Below, piece by piece: positions 1 to 10,450 of a stretch of DNA of 64,000 nt. Each line of letters opens with the position of its first letter. Position 1 is the stretch's first letter. The stretch is taken from contig CM034607.1 of NCBI GenBank assembly GCA_020091685.1, positions 13,072,884 to 13,136,883 of the forward strand, read 5' to 3'. Under the pieces are notes generated by a model. The model had not been told where the DNA came from, did not search any database, and was given only the letters and a program-made list of their open reading frames with translations. The translations under genes were made by a program, and so were the position numbers. The stretch is from Lutjanus erythropterus (taxonomy: Eukaryota > Chordata > Actinopteri > Lutjaniformes > Lutjanidae).

Positions 1-3000
1 CTTGTACCTGTATTATTAATGTTCAGCTATATTGTTACTCCGGTTGTCTTGAGGGAATGATATCTAAGGAATCAAACCAATGCCAGGTTTGTCTCTTGTT
101 AGTCCACATTTTGGTAGCAAATGCTCTTCTAGATCATCAGTCACCAAAGCAGGAAGAGAAAACATTTTTCAACCAATGACAAGGCACAGAGGAATGGTAG
201 GCTTCTGTGATTGGTTTGAAAAATAAGGCTGATGTGAACCTGCCCTCAAGGTGAACCAAACCCTGTAGCATTTACTCCCTTGGTGCTGTTCATTTGGGTT
301 GGTGCAAAGTCTGGCACGGACCAAACGACCGCCCGCTGGTCTGCACTGAAGGGGCGGTCTTGGACCGCTGTCAAGTGAACTCTGGAGCGTGTCTGAACAC
401 CATTTGAGCCAATCACAGAAGCATACCATCATATGTGTCCCTTCCTGTCAATCAACACCAACATGAACAGAACCTGATGGTGCTTTGCGATGTACAATAT
501 CCTGCTAAAAACCAGGAGTTGGTCGTCCTTTTCTCCTGCTGACTGTGTGACCAATAATCAAACAACATTTCTACCACATGACTTACGTTTACAGTTTCTG
601 GGCTTAGTTTTGCCTTTGTAAATGCAAACTGATCCTGTTGGAAATTTGAAACGATATATCATCCTCGCACTGGTTTGACTCATGAATCAAAACTTCAGGT
701 ATGAAACTAGTTTTTACTTGTAGCAGTAGCCTTGAAGAGCCATTTTGTAACAGTGCTTTCATTGTAATAAACTAATGATGGTTTAGTTTCCACAGCAATT
801 AATTTCACTGGATGGGAAATTGTTATTGTCAAATTAATTGTTTGTGCCCTCTTCACTACCCTCACACAAAAACACAGTCCTAGAGGTTATAATTTAAAGT
901 GAGTGAGAATACAATGCCTCTTTCTGTTGGCAGCAGTGACACTTGTTGTGTTGAAAAAGCGAAATCCAGCTCGTCCTGCCTGCAGTTGGATTACTCATGT
1001 GGACTTGAGCTACGCTTTATAACTTGATGACAACAAATCTCCCTCCAAAATGCACTTAAATGTTCAAACAGCCTTTGATAAACCTTATAAAGTTGATATG
1101 TTGAACATGTCAGCAATGGGTTATTAAAACATCCAGCAGACATTAGCATCTGTTAAACTTTGATGCAATATTTAAAAAAGTACTTGATACCTCTTTTAAT
1201 ACTATCTATTTTCTTTTTAAGAAAACAAAAAACAAAACAACAACCCACACACAGTGCTAGTATAGGAAAACTCTCAGAAGACTGTCTGGTTTTGCTTTGC
1301 TGAAAGCCAAGTTTCAGGCAGGAAGTGAAGACTAAACTGAACTGAGGTTCTGAATGGACACTCAGCTCTTAAGTTTTTTTCATAGCTTCGGCACTTCCAG
1401 TACTACCAAATTTTAAATGTGTGGTATTGAAAAAGTTTTGAAGTGTCAATACTTCTGAACACGTTAATTGTTTAGGAGTTGTGCTTTTAACCACAGAATA
1501 AAAGATTGTATAATATTCACTTCCCTTTTAGTTCTGTTTTGGTCTCCACCAGCCTCTGAGGGAATTGTCTTGCTCTTTAGCTACATGTTCTACTGTGTTC
1601 ACCAGCTGTACACTGCTCTGTCTAGCTGCTGTTTAGTGCTGGACAACACAGCTGCCTGCTGCTGCTGGTCGGGAGGTTGATGAAAATGGGACTAATGAAC
1701 CAAAACATTAAAGCTGCGAGCTGACATGCCAAAACAATGAGCTAAAAGGAAATAAAGGCAGCAGCAAAGTGAGAATTCTCTGTAGGTTTATGACTACAAG
1801 CAACCTGACATTACTTTTTTTTTGATTAATTGTTAATATGAAAATATTGTCTAGTGCAGCTTTAAATTTTCATTGCAACTAATAGAGTTTAAAGTTTGAT
1901 TATTATTCAGTTGCTTTAATGTAACCTTCAGTCAAGTCGAGCTGAAGTAGGAGTCATTTTTTCTTGTCCAGTGATTAATTTATGGTGAAAAGAAATGCAT
2001 TATGTATGCTCTTATAGTTACAGCGACAAAGGGTTTTAATCACACAAATTTTAACAGGCTACTATGATACGTAAAATAGAGGAAACCTGTCTTTACAGCT
2101 CTTCTGCTGCATAGCTTTTGTGTATGTGCTGTCAAACTGTACTGCAGCCTGTCTATTTGTCTCTATATTAACAAGAATAGCAATTCAAAGTGAGAACTGC
2201 TCTTGTTTCGGCTCAGAATGATATATCGAGGCACACATTCTACACACAGGGGCTTTAAGTAAGTGAAGTACAGCGCAGTAAATGTATTTGTCTGGTTCTC
2301 CCAAGTGGGAAAGCATTGCCAGCTCTCCTTGGTAATGTGGTCAATCACGCTGTGTGTGACTCGGACAGTGTTCCAACTCGCTGCGTCGGGGTTGACGCAC
2401 ACAGAATGAGCTGTGTGCGAGAATTTAAGTGTGAATGCGACATTTCCCAAGACCAATCCTGAGTAATTAAACTGACAAGTCTGAAACAGCTTCCAAAAGA
2501 GGAAAAAAAAACAGAAAAATATCCTTGATTTTTAGACTCACACAGGACACAATTGAACAAAAGTAGTAAAAAAAAATGGAGTGGGTGGTAAGAAGCTTGT
2601 GTCAGTGTGTGTAGAAAAAAAGTGTCAAATTAACAAATTAACACATTTACAGCAAATGAGAGGAACAAAATTACATTAAAATTGTTGCACTCATTAGCAG
2701 GGACTAGTGTATCTTGCAAGGCGGGCTCAACATACAGTACACAAGCAGACATTTACCAGCAGAAAAAAAGTGCTAACAAACACACAGAGTATATAGGAAA
2801 ACAGCGTGTCAGCTCTGTGATAGTAAGCTGTTTTCGTGCCAAAGCCACAAACTTTAATTTGCCTGTAATTAAAACATAGCCATTAATCCCTGGGTATCCT
2901 TGGCTATGAACCGACTGTTTATATTGTGAGGAAAAAAAGGTGTCAACGAATGTAAAAGGCAATTTCCAGCAAGCTGCCTACACATGAGAGTGTCTTTTAG

Positions 3001-3183
3001 CTCCTGACGTTGGCTCAGACGGGTCTGATATGATCAAATTAATTATTCACATATCACTGTTAACTGTCTTTATTTGATACCAAACCTGTCAAAGTATAAT
3101 TTGCAGCTCTGAATCAATTCAAATCTACAGTGGTTTAAAATACTGTAGTATAGATAGTATAGAGTATGTTGTATAGCATGCGC

Positions 3184-4160
3184 TATTAGAAATAAAGGTT
3201 CCAGAAAGGTTCTACATGAAAGTCTGAGGTTTCACCCAAAACCGTTTGCTTCTGAAGAACTGTTTTTTGAAGAAAGGGTTCGTTAAGGGTACTTTGAAAG
3301 ACTTCCATCACAACTTTTCATCCAAATAACCTTTTTGGATGAAACAGTTCTTCAAGAATTATTGAAGTCCTTGTAGAAGTCTTTCGTCAAGGATTCTTTG
3401 TTCCATAATATAAAACAGTTCTTGGTAGAACCTTCTGGGTGGGTTCTAGATAAAAACCCTTGCAATATAAAAAGGTTCTCAGTAGAGAACCCCTTGGCAG
3501 GTTCCAGATATCTTGGAACCTTGGTGCTATCTAGTGAACCAGCCTGCATTTCCACTAGTGGAACCATTCAATGGAGGGTGTTGCACCGTGCACAATGATC
3601 TACAGAATATGACACTCCAGTTCCCAGTTAAAACCTGCTACTTCTTAGTTCCAGCTGAGCAAAAAAACAGCATACTGGTTGAGACCTAGAACGCAACTGG
3701 TTCAAGAACCAGAGTTTATTTAGTGGAAAAGGGCCCATAGACCTTTTCCATCAACCTGGAAACCTGCCCTATTCTGGTTAAAGCACCTAATTTTGAAGCT
3801 ATCTGAGCATTTACAGCAAAAATAAATTGGTTTGGAACCTGAAAAGTTGGTTCCTAGCTGGAACCAAAAAATCACAGGCTTTTGTTGGGACCCAAACTGG
3901 TCTGTTGATGACACCCTTGGTTCACCAGTTTGCACCAAACTTCCAAGAATCTTGAACGGAACAAGTTCAAAAACCAGAGCTTATTTGGTGGAAAAGGGTC
4001 TTTAGGGGGTTTTGTGTGACACCTCTCTCATGGTTCTGGGTTTAAAGGAAAGGTTCCAAGTGGGACCTTTATAAAAGGTTCTATCAGAAAGCAAAAAAGT
4101 TCTGTTATGGGGACAAGATGAAGAACCTTTTATGGTTGTAATTAGCACCTTTATTTGTGT
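3184..4160 (+). mobile_element. GGTTCT-rich terminal-inverted-repeat element, copy 1
   Basis: The left end reads ATTAGAAATAAAGGTTCC and the right end CACCTTTATTTGTGT, a decayed version of the inverted repeat CACTCTTAGAAATAAAGG seen better in copies 2 and 3. The interior is a degenerate array of units built on GGTTCT/AGAACC. A left module contains GCTTCTGAAGAA and the right end contains TTAGCACC, the same order as in the other three copies. Two related blocks at 3687-3742 and 3952-4005 (both with TTGGTGGAAAAGGG-like sequence) suggest an internal duplication. It encodes no protein and looks like a non-autonomous DNA transposon of unknown superfamily. Confidence 0.7.
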
Positions 4161-4225
4161 AATATATGTTCTTGATACACAGTGTGCAGTGAGATCCTAT
4201 GACAGGGACACATACAAAAACATGC

Positions 4226-4268
4226 GCGCACACACACACGCACACACACACACACACGTACACACACA
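4226..4268 (+). repeat. (CA)n microsatellite, interrupted
   Basis: CA units broken by CG and TA steps, 65 bp to the right of GGTTCT element copy 1. Confidence 0.95.
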
Positions 4269-6029
4269 GATCCATCAAAGCTCTATTCTCTATGCATGGA
4301 CGTTTTGTGCCAAAAGGCCTACGCTGGTATTCATCATTTCAAAGGACCATTGCCTTTGAACTCCCAAAAGCACGCTGAATCTGTTGTGATAGACTCACAC
4401 ACTTATACACAAACACATAAAGCATGTGTGAAGACACACAGATTTCCTTAAGGCCCTTGAAGGACGAGCCTAGCCTTTCTCCCAAACCCTCTCTTTCCAT
4501 CACTGTTCCCAAAACAGCATGGCAAAACATCCTGGAGGCCATACTTTAGATTACGACGTCTCCCTATTCCTCCCTCTTTGAGACGCAACTTTGGAGCCTC
4601 TTTGTCTGGCAACAGGGACAGTTATGTTTTATTTAAATATTAACCTTATAAAACCTTTGAAAAACACAAAAACAAAAATAACACATAAAAAATATTACTC
4701 AGAAAGGAGGGGGAGAACACATTAAGGCTCCAGCAGCATTCACGTCAATATATATGTATCATTTACCAGAGGAAAATGATACAGGATACTATGCCTTAGC
4801 AATAATAAATAACAAGCACTTACCCTGTGATAATTAGCCTGTGAGTAATTACATACTATACAGGCACAATCACTCTCACTCGGATTGAAATCAATTCAGG
4901 AATTTAAAAAAAGGGTTATTATTCAGAAAGTAGCCTCCAATTCTGCTTTAAACTCTCTTATGTTTTAGTGTCTCTGCGTCCATTAATGCCATTATGCATA
5001 AAAGTATTTATATTCTTCCAACATAGAAAGCAGGAACCAATTAAATCACTGAAATGAATATTCCTTTCTAATGTCAATGCTTTCAAAGTAAGTGTTTTCT
5101 AAAGGGACACTTAAAGGGACAAAATTAAAATTGCACAAAGACAATGCATATGCCTGAAGTATACTTTCAAAATGTCAAAGGCTTTTTCCTTCATGCAAGA
5201 TTTAAACTCTGCCTTATATAATGACTAGTATTTACATCCCACGAGACATCTACATCTGGAAAGTGGCTCTCTGATAGGCTGGTAAAAACCCTACCCTACT
5301 GTTACTTAAGAGTCTGCTCTATTGAGACGTTATTTCAATCACTGGTCGGCCCCATTCCAGTTCAATGGCAGCCTGATAAAGACGTTTCAGCTGGACAGTC
5401 TGAGCCAGATTGGAATAAAGTCCTGAGGTACCCCCGGCACCAGAATTGGATAGGGCCGCACGAGTGACTTATTGCTGGTCTTGACATGGTATAGGACTAA
5501 CAGGTAATCTCAGAGACAATAGCAGGACGAGCTCCACTGCAGAACTGCTCAGCAATCTAAACCAAGCCAACCATGGAAGAGGCACAGAAGTCCAAACTAA
5601 AGGCTTTGTTAGGCGATCCGTCAGGATGGCTGAGTGACAGTTTGAAGAGTGGGTGCGTATTCCACGGCTGACCACGGATGACAATGGAACTGAAAGTAAG
5701 GACAGGCTGGTGAGGAAACAAGCGTTAATGAAGTGACCATAAGCAGGCAGGAAAGATGGGGTTACGCTGCTTTCACAGCATGTCAGCAGAACAGTAAAAC
5801 ATTCCTAATATTCCAAATTTGAAGTGTTCATGCAGTTATTCCAAGTTGGTTAAATGGAAACTAAAGTAGCAGTTCATTAATAAGTGAAACAAGGTACAAA
5901 TAGACTTACAATACCAGACAGTTAAATTGATGACACAAGGTCAAACAAATACTACAGGAAGGCAGCAAACTCTCTAAAAAGGAGTCTGCAGCCATGCTAA
6001 TGCTTTTATGAAGCTGCAGGCTACTTAGA

Positions 6030-6520
6030 CACAGTGATGCATTGAGCTAAATGCTAATGTCAGCCTGCTAACAAGCTCACAAGGACAATGGTATTATGCT
6101 GATCTTAAGCAGGCTGATGTTTTCCATGTTTACTATCTTAGTTTAGCATGTTAGCATTTGCTAATCAGCACTAAAGACAGAGAAGAGCTGAGGCTGATGG
6201 GAATGTCACTGGTTTTTCAGGTATTTTGTCAAAAACTAAATTACTGTACAAATCAAAACTTTAACCTGGAGATTGCACCTGATGGACATTTAAGGACGAC
6301 CAAAGTTATTACAGATCATTCTAAGCATGAATAACTGTGATGAATAAATGTGAATAACTGTACCAAAGTTTACGGAAATTCATTCATTATTCGTCAAAAT
6401 GATTAACTCGGAACAATCAACAGCAACCTCAGTGTGGTCAGGAGATTAACAAACCTTGTGGCCTCATTCTCAGGAACCATGAATGTCTCTACAAAAATTT
6501 CAGTCACATAGTGTGACGAG
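6030..6520 (+). repeat. Dispersed percomorph repeat (GCTAACATGCTAA-type)
   Basis: Sequence such as GAGCTAAATGCTAATGTCAG, TTAGTTTAGCATGTTAGCAT and GAGGCTGATGGGAATGTCAC is very common in spiny-rayed fish genomes as I recall it. The right part (CCATGAATGTCTCTACAAAA) fits the same consensus. I cannot assign its class with confidence; it may be the 3' region of a LINE. Another fragment of what I recall as the same consensus lies near 33085. Confidence 0.55.
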
Positions 6521-7535
6521 TAAAAAGAAAGACTAATACCTCCATATTCTGTTACAAGTTAAAATTATAGTAAATTCATGGGTTGTCAAATAAAATCATT
6601 CAAAACAGTTAAAAAGTTGTTAAAATACTAAAAGGGTGTTTTTTTTACATTGTTTGCTTCATTCTTTAGTGTTTAATTGACACTGTAATGACACTGTAAT
6701 GACACTGTAATGAACCTGTACTCTACAGAGTGGTCTTAATCTATCTGAGATCAGTTGCTTTGGCCACCAGTGTACCTGGAAAAATCACAGTATGTTCCTC
6801 TTCAGAGTAAAGTTCTTGCTAAGTAAATGCTGCTGCATCACTCTTGTCATCATTTCTCCCCATTTTTCCAGGTATTTTGTGAGTTAATGTGTTTGTAGTA
6901 ACTTGCTAACATGTTGAGAGCATTAACAGAATGTCACTGAGACATTTTGTTTCAGAGCAGTAAAGTGTGTGTGTGTGTGACAGAGCAAGCTCCTGCTCCG
7001 TTATACCCCCATAATATTAATATTAATAACCCAGCAGTTGTTGATATATTTGAGTCTTGACCACTAACATGACTAAACTTAAATAAAAAACAACAGAAAA
7101 ACATCAAAATGAATAAATACATGAACAAATTACTGGTGATACCAAGCTTGACCTTACAATATCAGTCAATAAAGTAATTTGATTTAGCATAATTGATTCT
7201 GTTGATGTCAGTATGGAATTTGATTTAGATGAAATTGCCAGTGACATTGCAGTGCAGTTTTTTCCCCCTCAGCTGCTTGTAATTACAGTCTGTGTGATGT
7301 GACATGATCGCAGGATTGGTCCACATTTTTGCTAAAGGAGAGAGACACTTGGTCACTACAAGACCTATAAAGGAAGAACACAAAATAAAAAAAGCACATG
7401 CGTGTAAATCCAATAGCTGTGGAGGAAATATTTGTGATTTGGAAGAAAAACAAGAAGAAGACAGACATGCTTGAACAGGCAGAGCGGTTGAGAGAGAGAG
7501 ACTGGGTGTATCATGTAAATGGGGATGGTACTAAC

Positions 7536-7697
7536 CAGGACACACTGCTATGTTGCAGAGTTTGGTCTGAACCTCGGGCCGTCCACAAGCCACGACCCCG
7601 CCTCCGTTCACACACTTCCTGGTTCGCGTCCTCGTGCCCCGCCCACACGTCACGGAGCACAGACTCCATGATGACCACTCCTCCCACAGCCCATGCA
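7536..7697 (-). CDS. adgrb2: ADGRB2 (BAI2) internal exon C: thrombospondin type 1 repeat 2
   Basis: This 162-nt phase 1-1 exon lies between the acceptor GCGGTGCAG| and the donor CCTG|GTTAGT. It encodes [20 protein letters not shown], then [20 protein letters not shown] and [14 protein letters not shown]. It has the WxxWxxW ladder, the CSVTC fucosylation-type motif, the arginine layer RTRTRKC and six cysteines, as expected of a TSR. VHG-WEEW, CGRG and E-QTKLC match BAI2 TSR2. The first codon is completed by the last G of exon B. The exon is one codon shorter than the 165-nt human counterpart. The loop that usually reads PPQ(H/Y)GG...CEGPE is [13 protein letters not shown] here, an unusual divergence. 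The acceptor is preceded by GT-rich rather than pyrimidine-rich sequence. The following exon, expected to encode TSR3, was not found in bases 1-7535. Confidence 0.95.
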
Positions 7698-7745
7698 CTG
7701 CACCGCAAACACACGCACAAACACACAGCGACATGAGGATGAGGA

Positions 7746-7783
7746 GGTAGGGAGGGAGAAAGGGAGGGAAGGAGGGAAGGGAG
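7746..7783 (-). promoter_or_regulatory. C-rich tract upstream of the TSR2 exon acceptor
   Basis: On the transcribed (minus) sense this is a C/T tract with many CCC runs, ending about 50 nt before the acceptor of exon C. The bases nearest the acceptor are GT-rich instead. The tract could serve as a displaced pyrimidine tract or bind poly(C)-binding proteins; that is inference. The plus strand has six GGG runs with G-quadruplex potential. Confidence 0.4.
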
Positions 7784-7984
7784 CATCCCATCGCAGGCAA
7801 GAGGGGTTAGAGAATGAGAGAAACATGAGATATTAAATGAGTCTGAGCACATTCATTTAAAAAAAAAAAACAACGTATTCTCAACCCAGCTCTTCACATA
7901 CCGATGATTTGTCACCGTCCTTTCTTGTCTGATGCTGAAGTACAAGGTACCCTTCAGTGACTGCATCTGACATGGCCAGAAAGC

Positions 7985-8185
7985 CTTTTAAACGCTGTGA
8001 AACATTCAGTTCGGTTAGGTCTAGATACAAAAACTACTTGGTTAGGTTAAGGCACAGAAAAACTACGCAGTTCGGTTGCTTTGGTCTATGCACAAAAACT
8101 ATTTGATTTTGTCTAGGCACAGAAAGCTACTTATTTAAGTTTGGGCACAAAAACTATGTGGCTAAATTCAAGCACAATGCACAAT
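7985..8185 (+). repeat. Degenerate tandem repeat (about 35-bp unit)
   Basis: About five diverged units have the form (G)CACAAAAACTA(C/T)TTGGTTAGGTTTAG. The pattern is common in percomorph introns. A related single unit occurs at 24706-24745 (TTAGGCAACAAAACTACTTA). Confidence 0.65.
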
Positions 8186-9316
8186 ATTTGGGGTTTCAGT
8201 AACTTTTTTATGTTATATACATCACGTGACCTTGCTTTCAGCCATGAACGGGTCTGTGTCTGTACGAGTTGCCGAGGGGTGGTGACAAATCCTTGGTATG
8301 TGATGAGTTGGGAGTGAGAGCAGGCTGAAAAAACATGGAGGAGGTGACCTCTGGACCTCCACAAAGTCATTCCATTTGCAAAACAAAAGAAACAGAATGA
8401 AACTGTACTTACATGTTACTATGAGAAAGAAAATGGAGGTTAGGAAGTCATGCAGTTATGCAGTTTGAGTCATGGCAAGGAAATGAATATGGTAAGTTTG
8501 TTTCTGAATTTATTAGAGCTTTCAGTTACTACATACAGTGAACCAAGGGATCCAAAGAATCCAGAGACTTCAAACACTTCAAACACTAATTAAAGTATTA
8601 AAAATGTTTCTCTTTTTTTTCCATCTTCCTCCCTCTTTTTTCCTCTTTATTGCACATCCCATCCCATTTCAGCAACAGATGAAGTTGAAATAAATCAAAA
8701 TAGAATAAATGAGCAGAAAAACTTTGCAGATAATGAACTTGACTTCAAGACTACTCTTGTGATGCTGCTTTCCTCAACACTACTTCTTGCAGGAATGTGT
8801 CTACTTGATCTGTATTCCAGCTATGTGACACTGGCGGCTTGTGCCACATGAGAGAAAAGACACGCATAAGCGCACACATGCACAAAAATAATTGCCGGAA
8901 TCATTTGGAGATGTCTGACCTGAGATTAGAGGGAATAATGATGCTAGACAGATATTGGAAGAACAAGAACGGTAGAGAAGTGTTCAATGGAAGACTCCAA
9001 AGAAGGAAAAAGATGAATGACAAGACTGGTTAATGAGTGTCAAGAAGAGAGAAACAAAAACTAACATGACAAAAAGAGGAGATTATCGGCAAATTTGAAA
9101 AGGAAACCAAAAAAAGATATGGGCTCAAAAAGTTTTAAAGGCTTTGGAATGAAAAACAGATGCCAAGAAAGGGAGGAAGTTATTTTTAAAAAAAAATATA
9201 GAAATGTTTGGCGAGAGAGCAGGGGAGATTAAGCTCTGGTGAAAGACATGGAAGAAAGAGAGAAGAGCAGATTTGGAGAGATGCTGGAAGAAAGATAGAA
9301 AGCAAGATATAGAGAA

Positions 9317-9340
9317 GGGGGGAGGGAGGGAGGGAGGGAC
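9317..9340 (+). other. G-quadruplex-type tract
   Basis: A run of GGG blocks separated by single A bases inside a longer purine-rich stretch (about 9225-9370). The gene's transcript carries the C-rich complement. Confidence 0.6.
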
Positions 9341-9967
9341 GGAGAGAAAGTTGGAGACAGCAGGATGGAGATTGCTGGTCCTGTGTTGAGCAAAGCTAAA
9401 TAAATCATGGCGATAAATAATTAAGTCTACTCTGTGAAGGAAGGCTCAGAGGAGCAGGAGTAGCAGGCTGAGAGAGAGGGAGAAGACGGTGGTATTAAAA
9501 AGTATGGAGATATGGAGAGCTGGTAAATACTGAGATGTTTAGCAACACATGGCATCAATGTGTCTCTTTAAACTGCTATACAAAGTTGCTATACTGTGTG
9601 TTGCGAGAGAGGCAGATGCTTTTGTGGGTCTTGCTGAAGGGAGCTGGAGCCGGTTGCAGCTGCTCTTAAGTTAAAAGTTATATGATGTTATAACACAAGT
9701 GCAACTAAGTAGAGACACACACGCAACTAAATTTAAATGAGATTCCACCACAAGCTCTTATATCGTAAGACCGGTTGTTAAAAACCTAATGTAACCAGCT
9801 ACACAGCCAACATTAGCTTGCTAAATATTTAATATGGTCATCACATCTGAAAGGATACTTGATTCATATTTTGATTAATAAAGGTTTTGAATTCCATTTA
9901 CCCCCCAAAATCCCACAATACAATATAATTCAAGTTATAAACGGTTTATCAATAATGTAGACTAAAT

Positions 9968-10450
9968 CGGTGGTTCGCAGCCGCCCAAAGGGGGTCATGA
10001 GATGGTTGTGGAAAAAACATTGAGGCAAGCAGCATGGGATGAGAGACAGGAAGCGTCTCTCAGTGATGTCAGCTCCTTAATTGACCTTAATTGCCCCTGA
10101 AGTGACAAGCACTCAAAAATAGAGCAAAATACAGCTGCCGCCTCACAAATGATTAAAGCTATGAACCAGCACAAAGATGACAAGTGCCAACATAAACCAC
10201 CTGAAAAGACAGACACACTAAAAAAAGTAACGTTTGCATTTTTAGAACATATAAACTTAGCAAACTGCTTGGTCCAGCACTAGGCATGATGGGAAATGAG
10301 GGCCGTACTTTAGACTCGGAAATGGCAGCACCATCAACCGAGAAGCGCTATATGCCGGCGTTTCAAACAGAGTCCTGAGCACCAATCAATCTTCAGAAAT
10401 ATCACCCTGACTTTTTGCAAAATGGACTTGTGGGAGCAAATATTTCCTGC
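9968..10450 (-). mobile_element. hAT-like non-autonomous element, copy 1 (truncated)
   Basis: It begins with CGGTGGTTCGCAGCCGCC and continues with GGGGGTCATGAGATGGTTG. These match the reverse complement of the right end of the copy at 38185-38698. The similarity continues through GGCAAGCAGCATGGGATGA, AGACAGGAAGCG and CACTCAAAAATAG, and reappears near 10400 (AGAAATATCACCCTGACTTT). The opposite terminus is not found, so the copy looks truncated or heavily decayed there. CAGTGGTTCTCAACC-type ends are typical of Charlie-like hAT elements. Confidence 0.65.

Larger units (their letters stand above)
1..7535 (-). other. adgrb2: Part of the ADGRB2 intron after the TSR2 exon
   Basis: Intron sequence by position: it begins at the GTTAGT donor of exon C and continues off the left edge. 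I searched the minus strand for a TSR3-like exon (W ladder, CS.(S/T)C) and found none. Recognisable contents are the GGTTCT element at 3184-4160, a short CA repeat, and a dispersed repeat near 6030-6520. I see nothing assignable in 1-3180, 4270-6020 and 6525-7500, apart from a small GC-rich hairpin at 318-365 and a triple 12-bp repeat near 6680. Confidence 0.8.

Noticed and set aside
169-432. Minus-strand open stretch of 87 codons, first considered as the TSR3 exon
   Set aside because: It has no W ladder, no CS.(S/T)C motif and wrong cysteine spacing.
3398-3598. Open frame across the GGTTCT array
   Set aside because: Repeat-derived; the translation only mirrors the tandem units.
7398-7852. 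Plus-strand and second-frame minus-strand open stretches over the TSR2 exon
   Set aside because: They are shadows of exon C; only one minus frame gives the TSR pattern and fits the splice phase.
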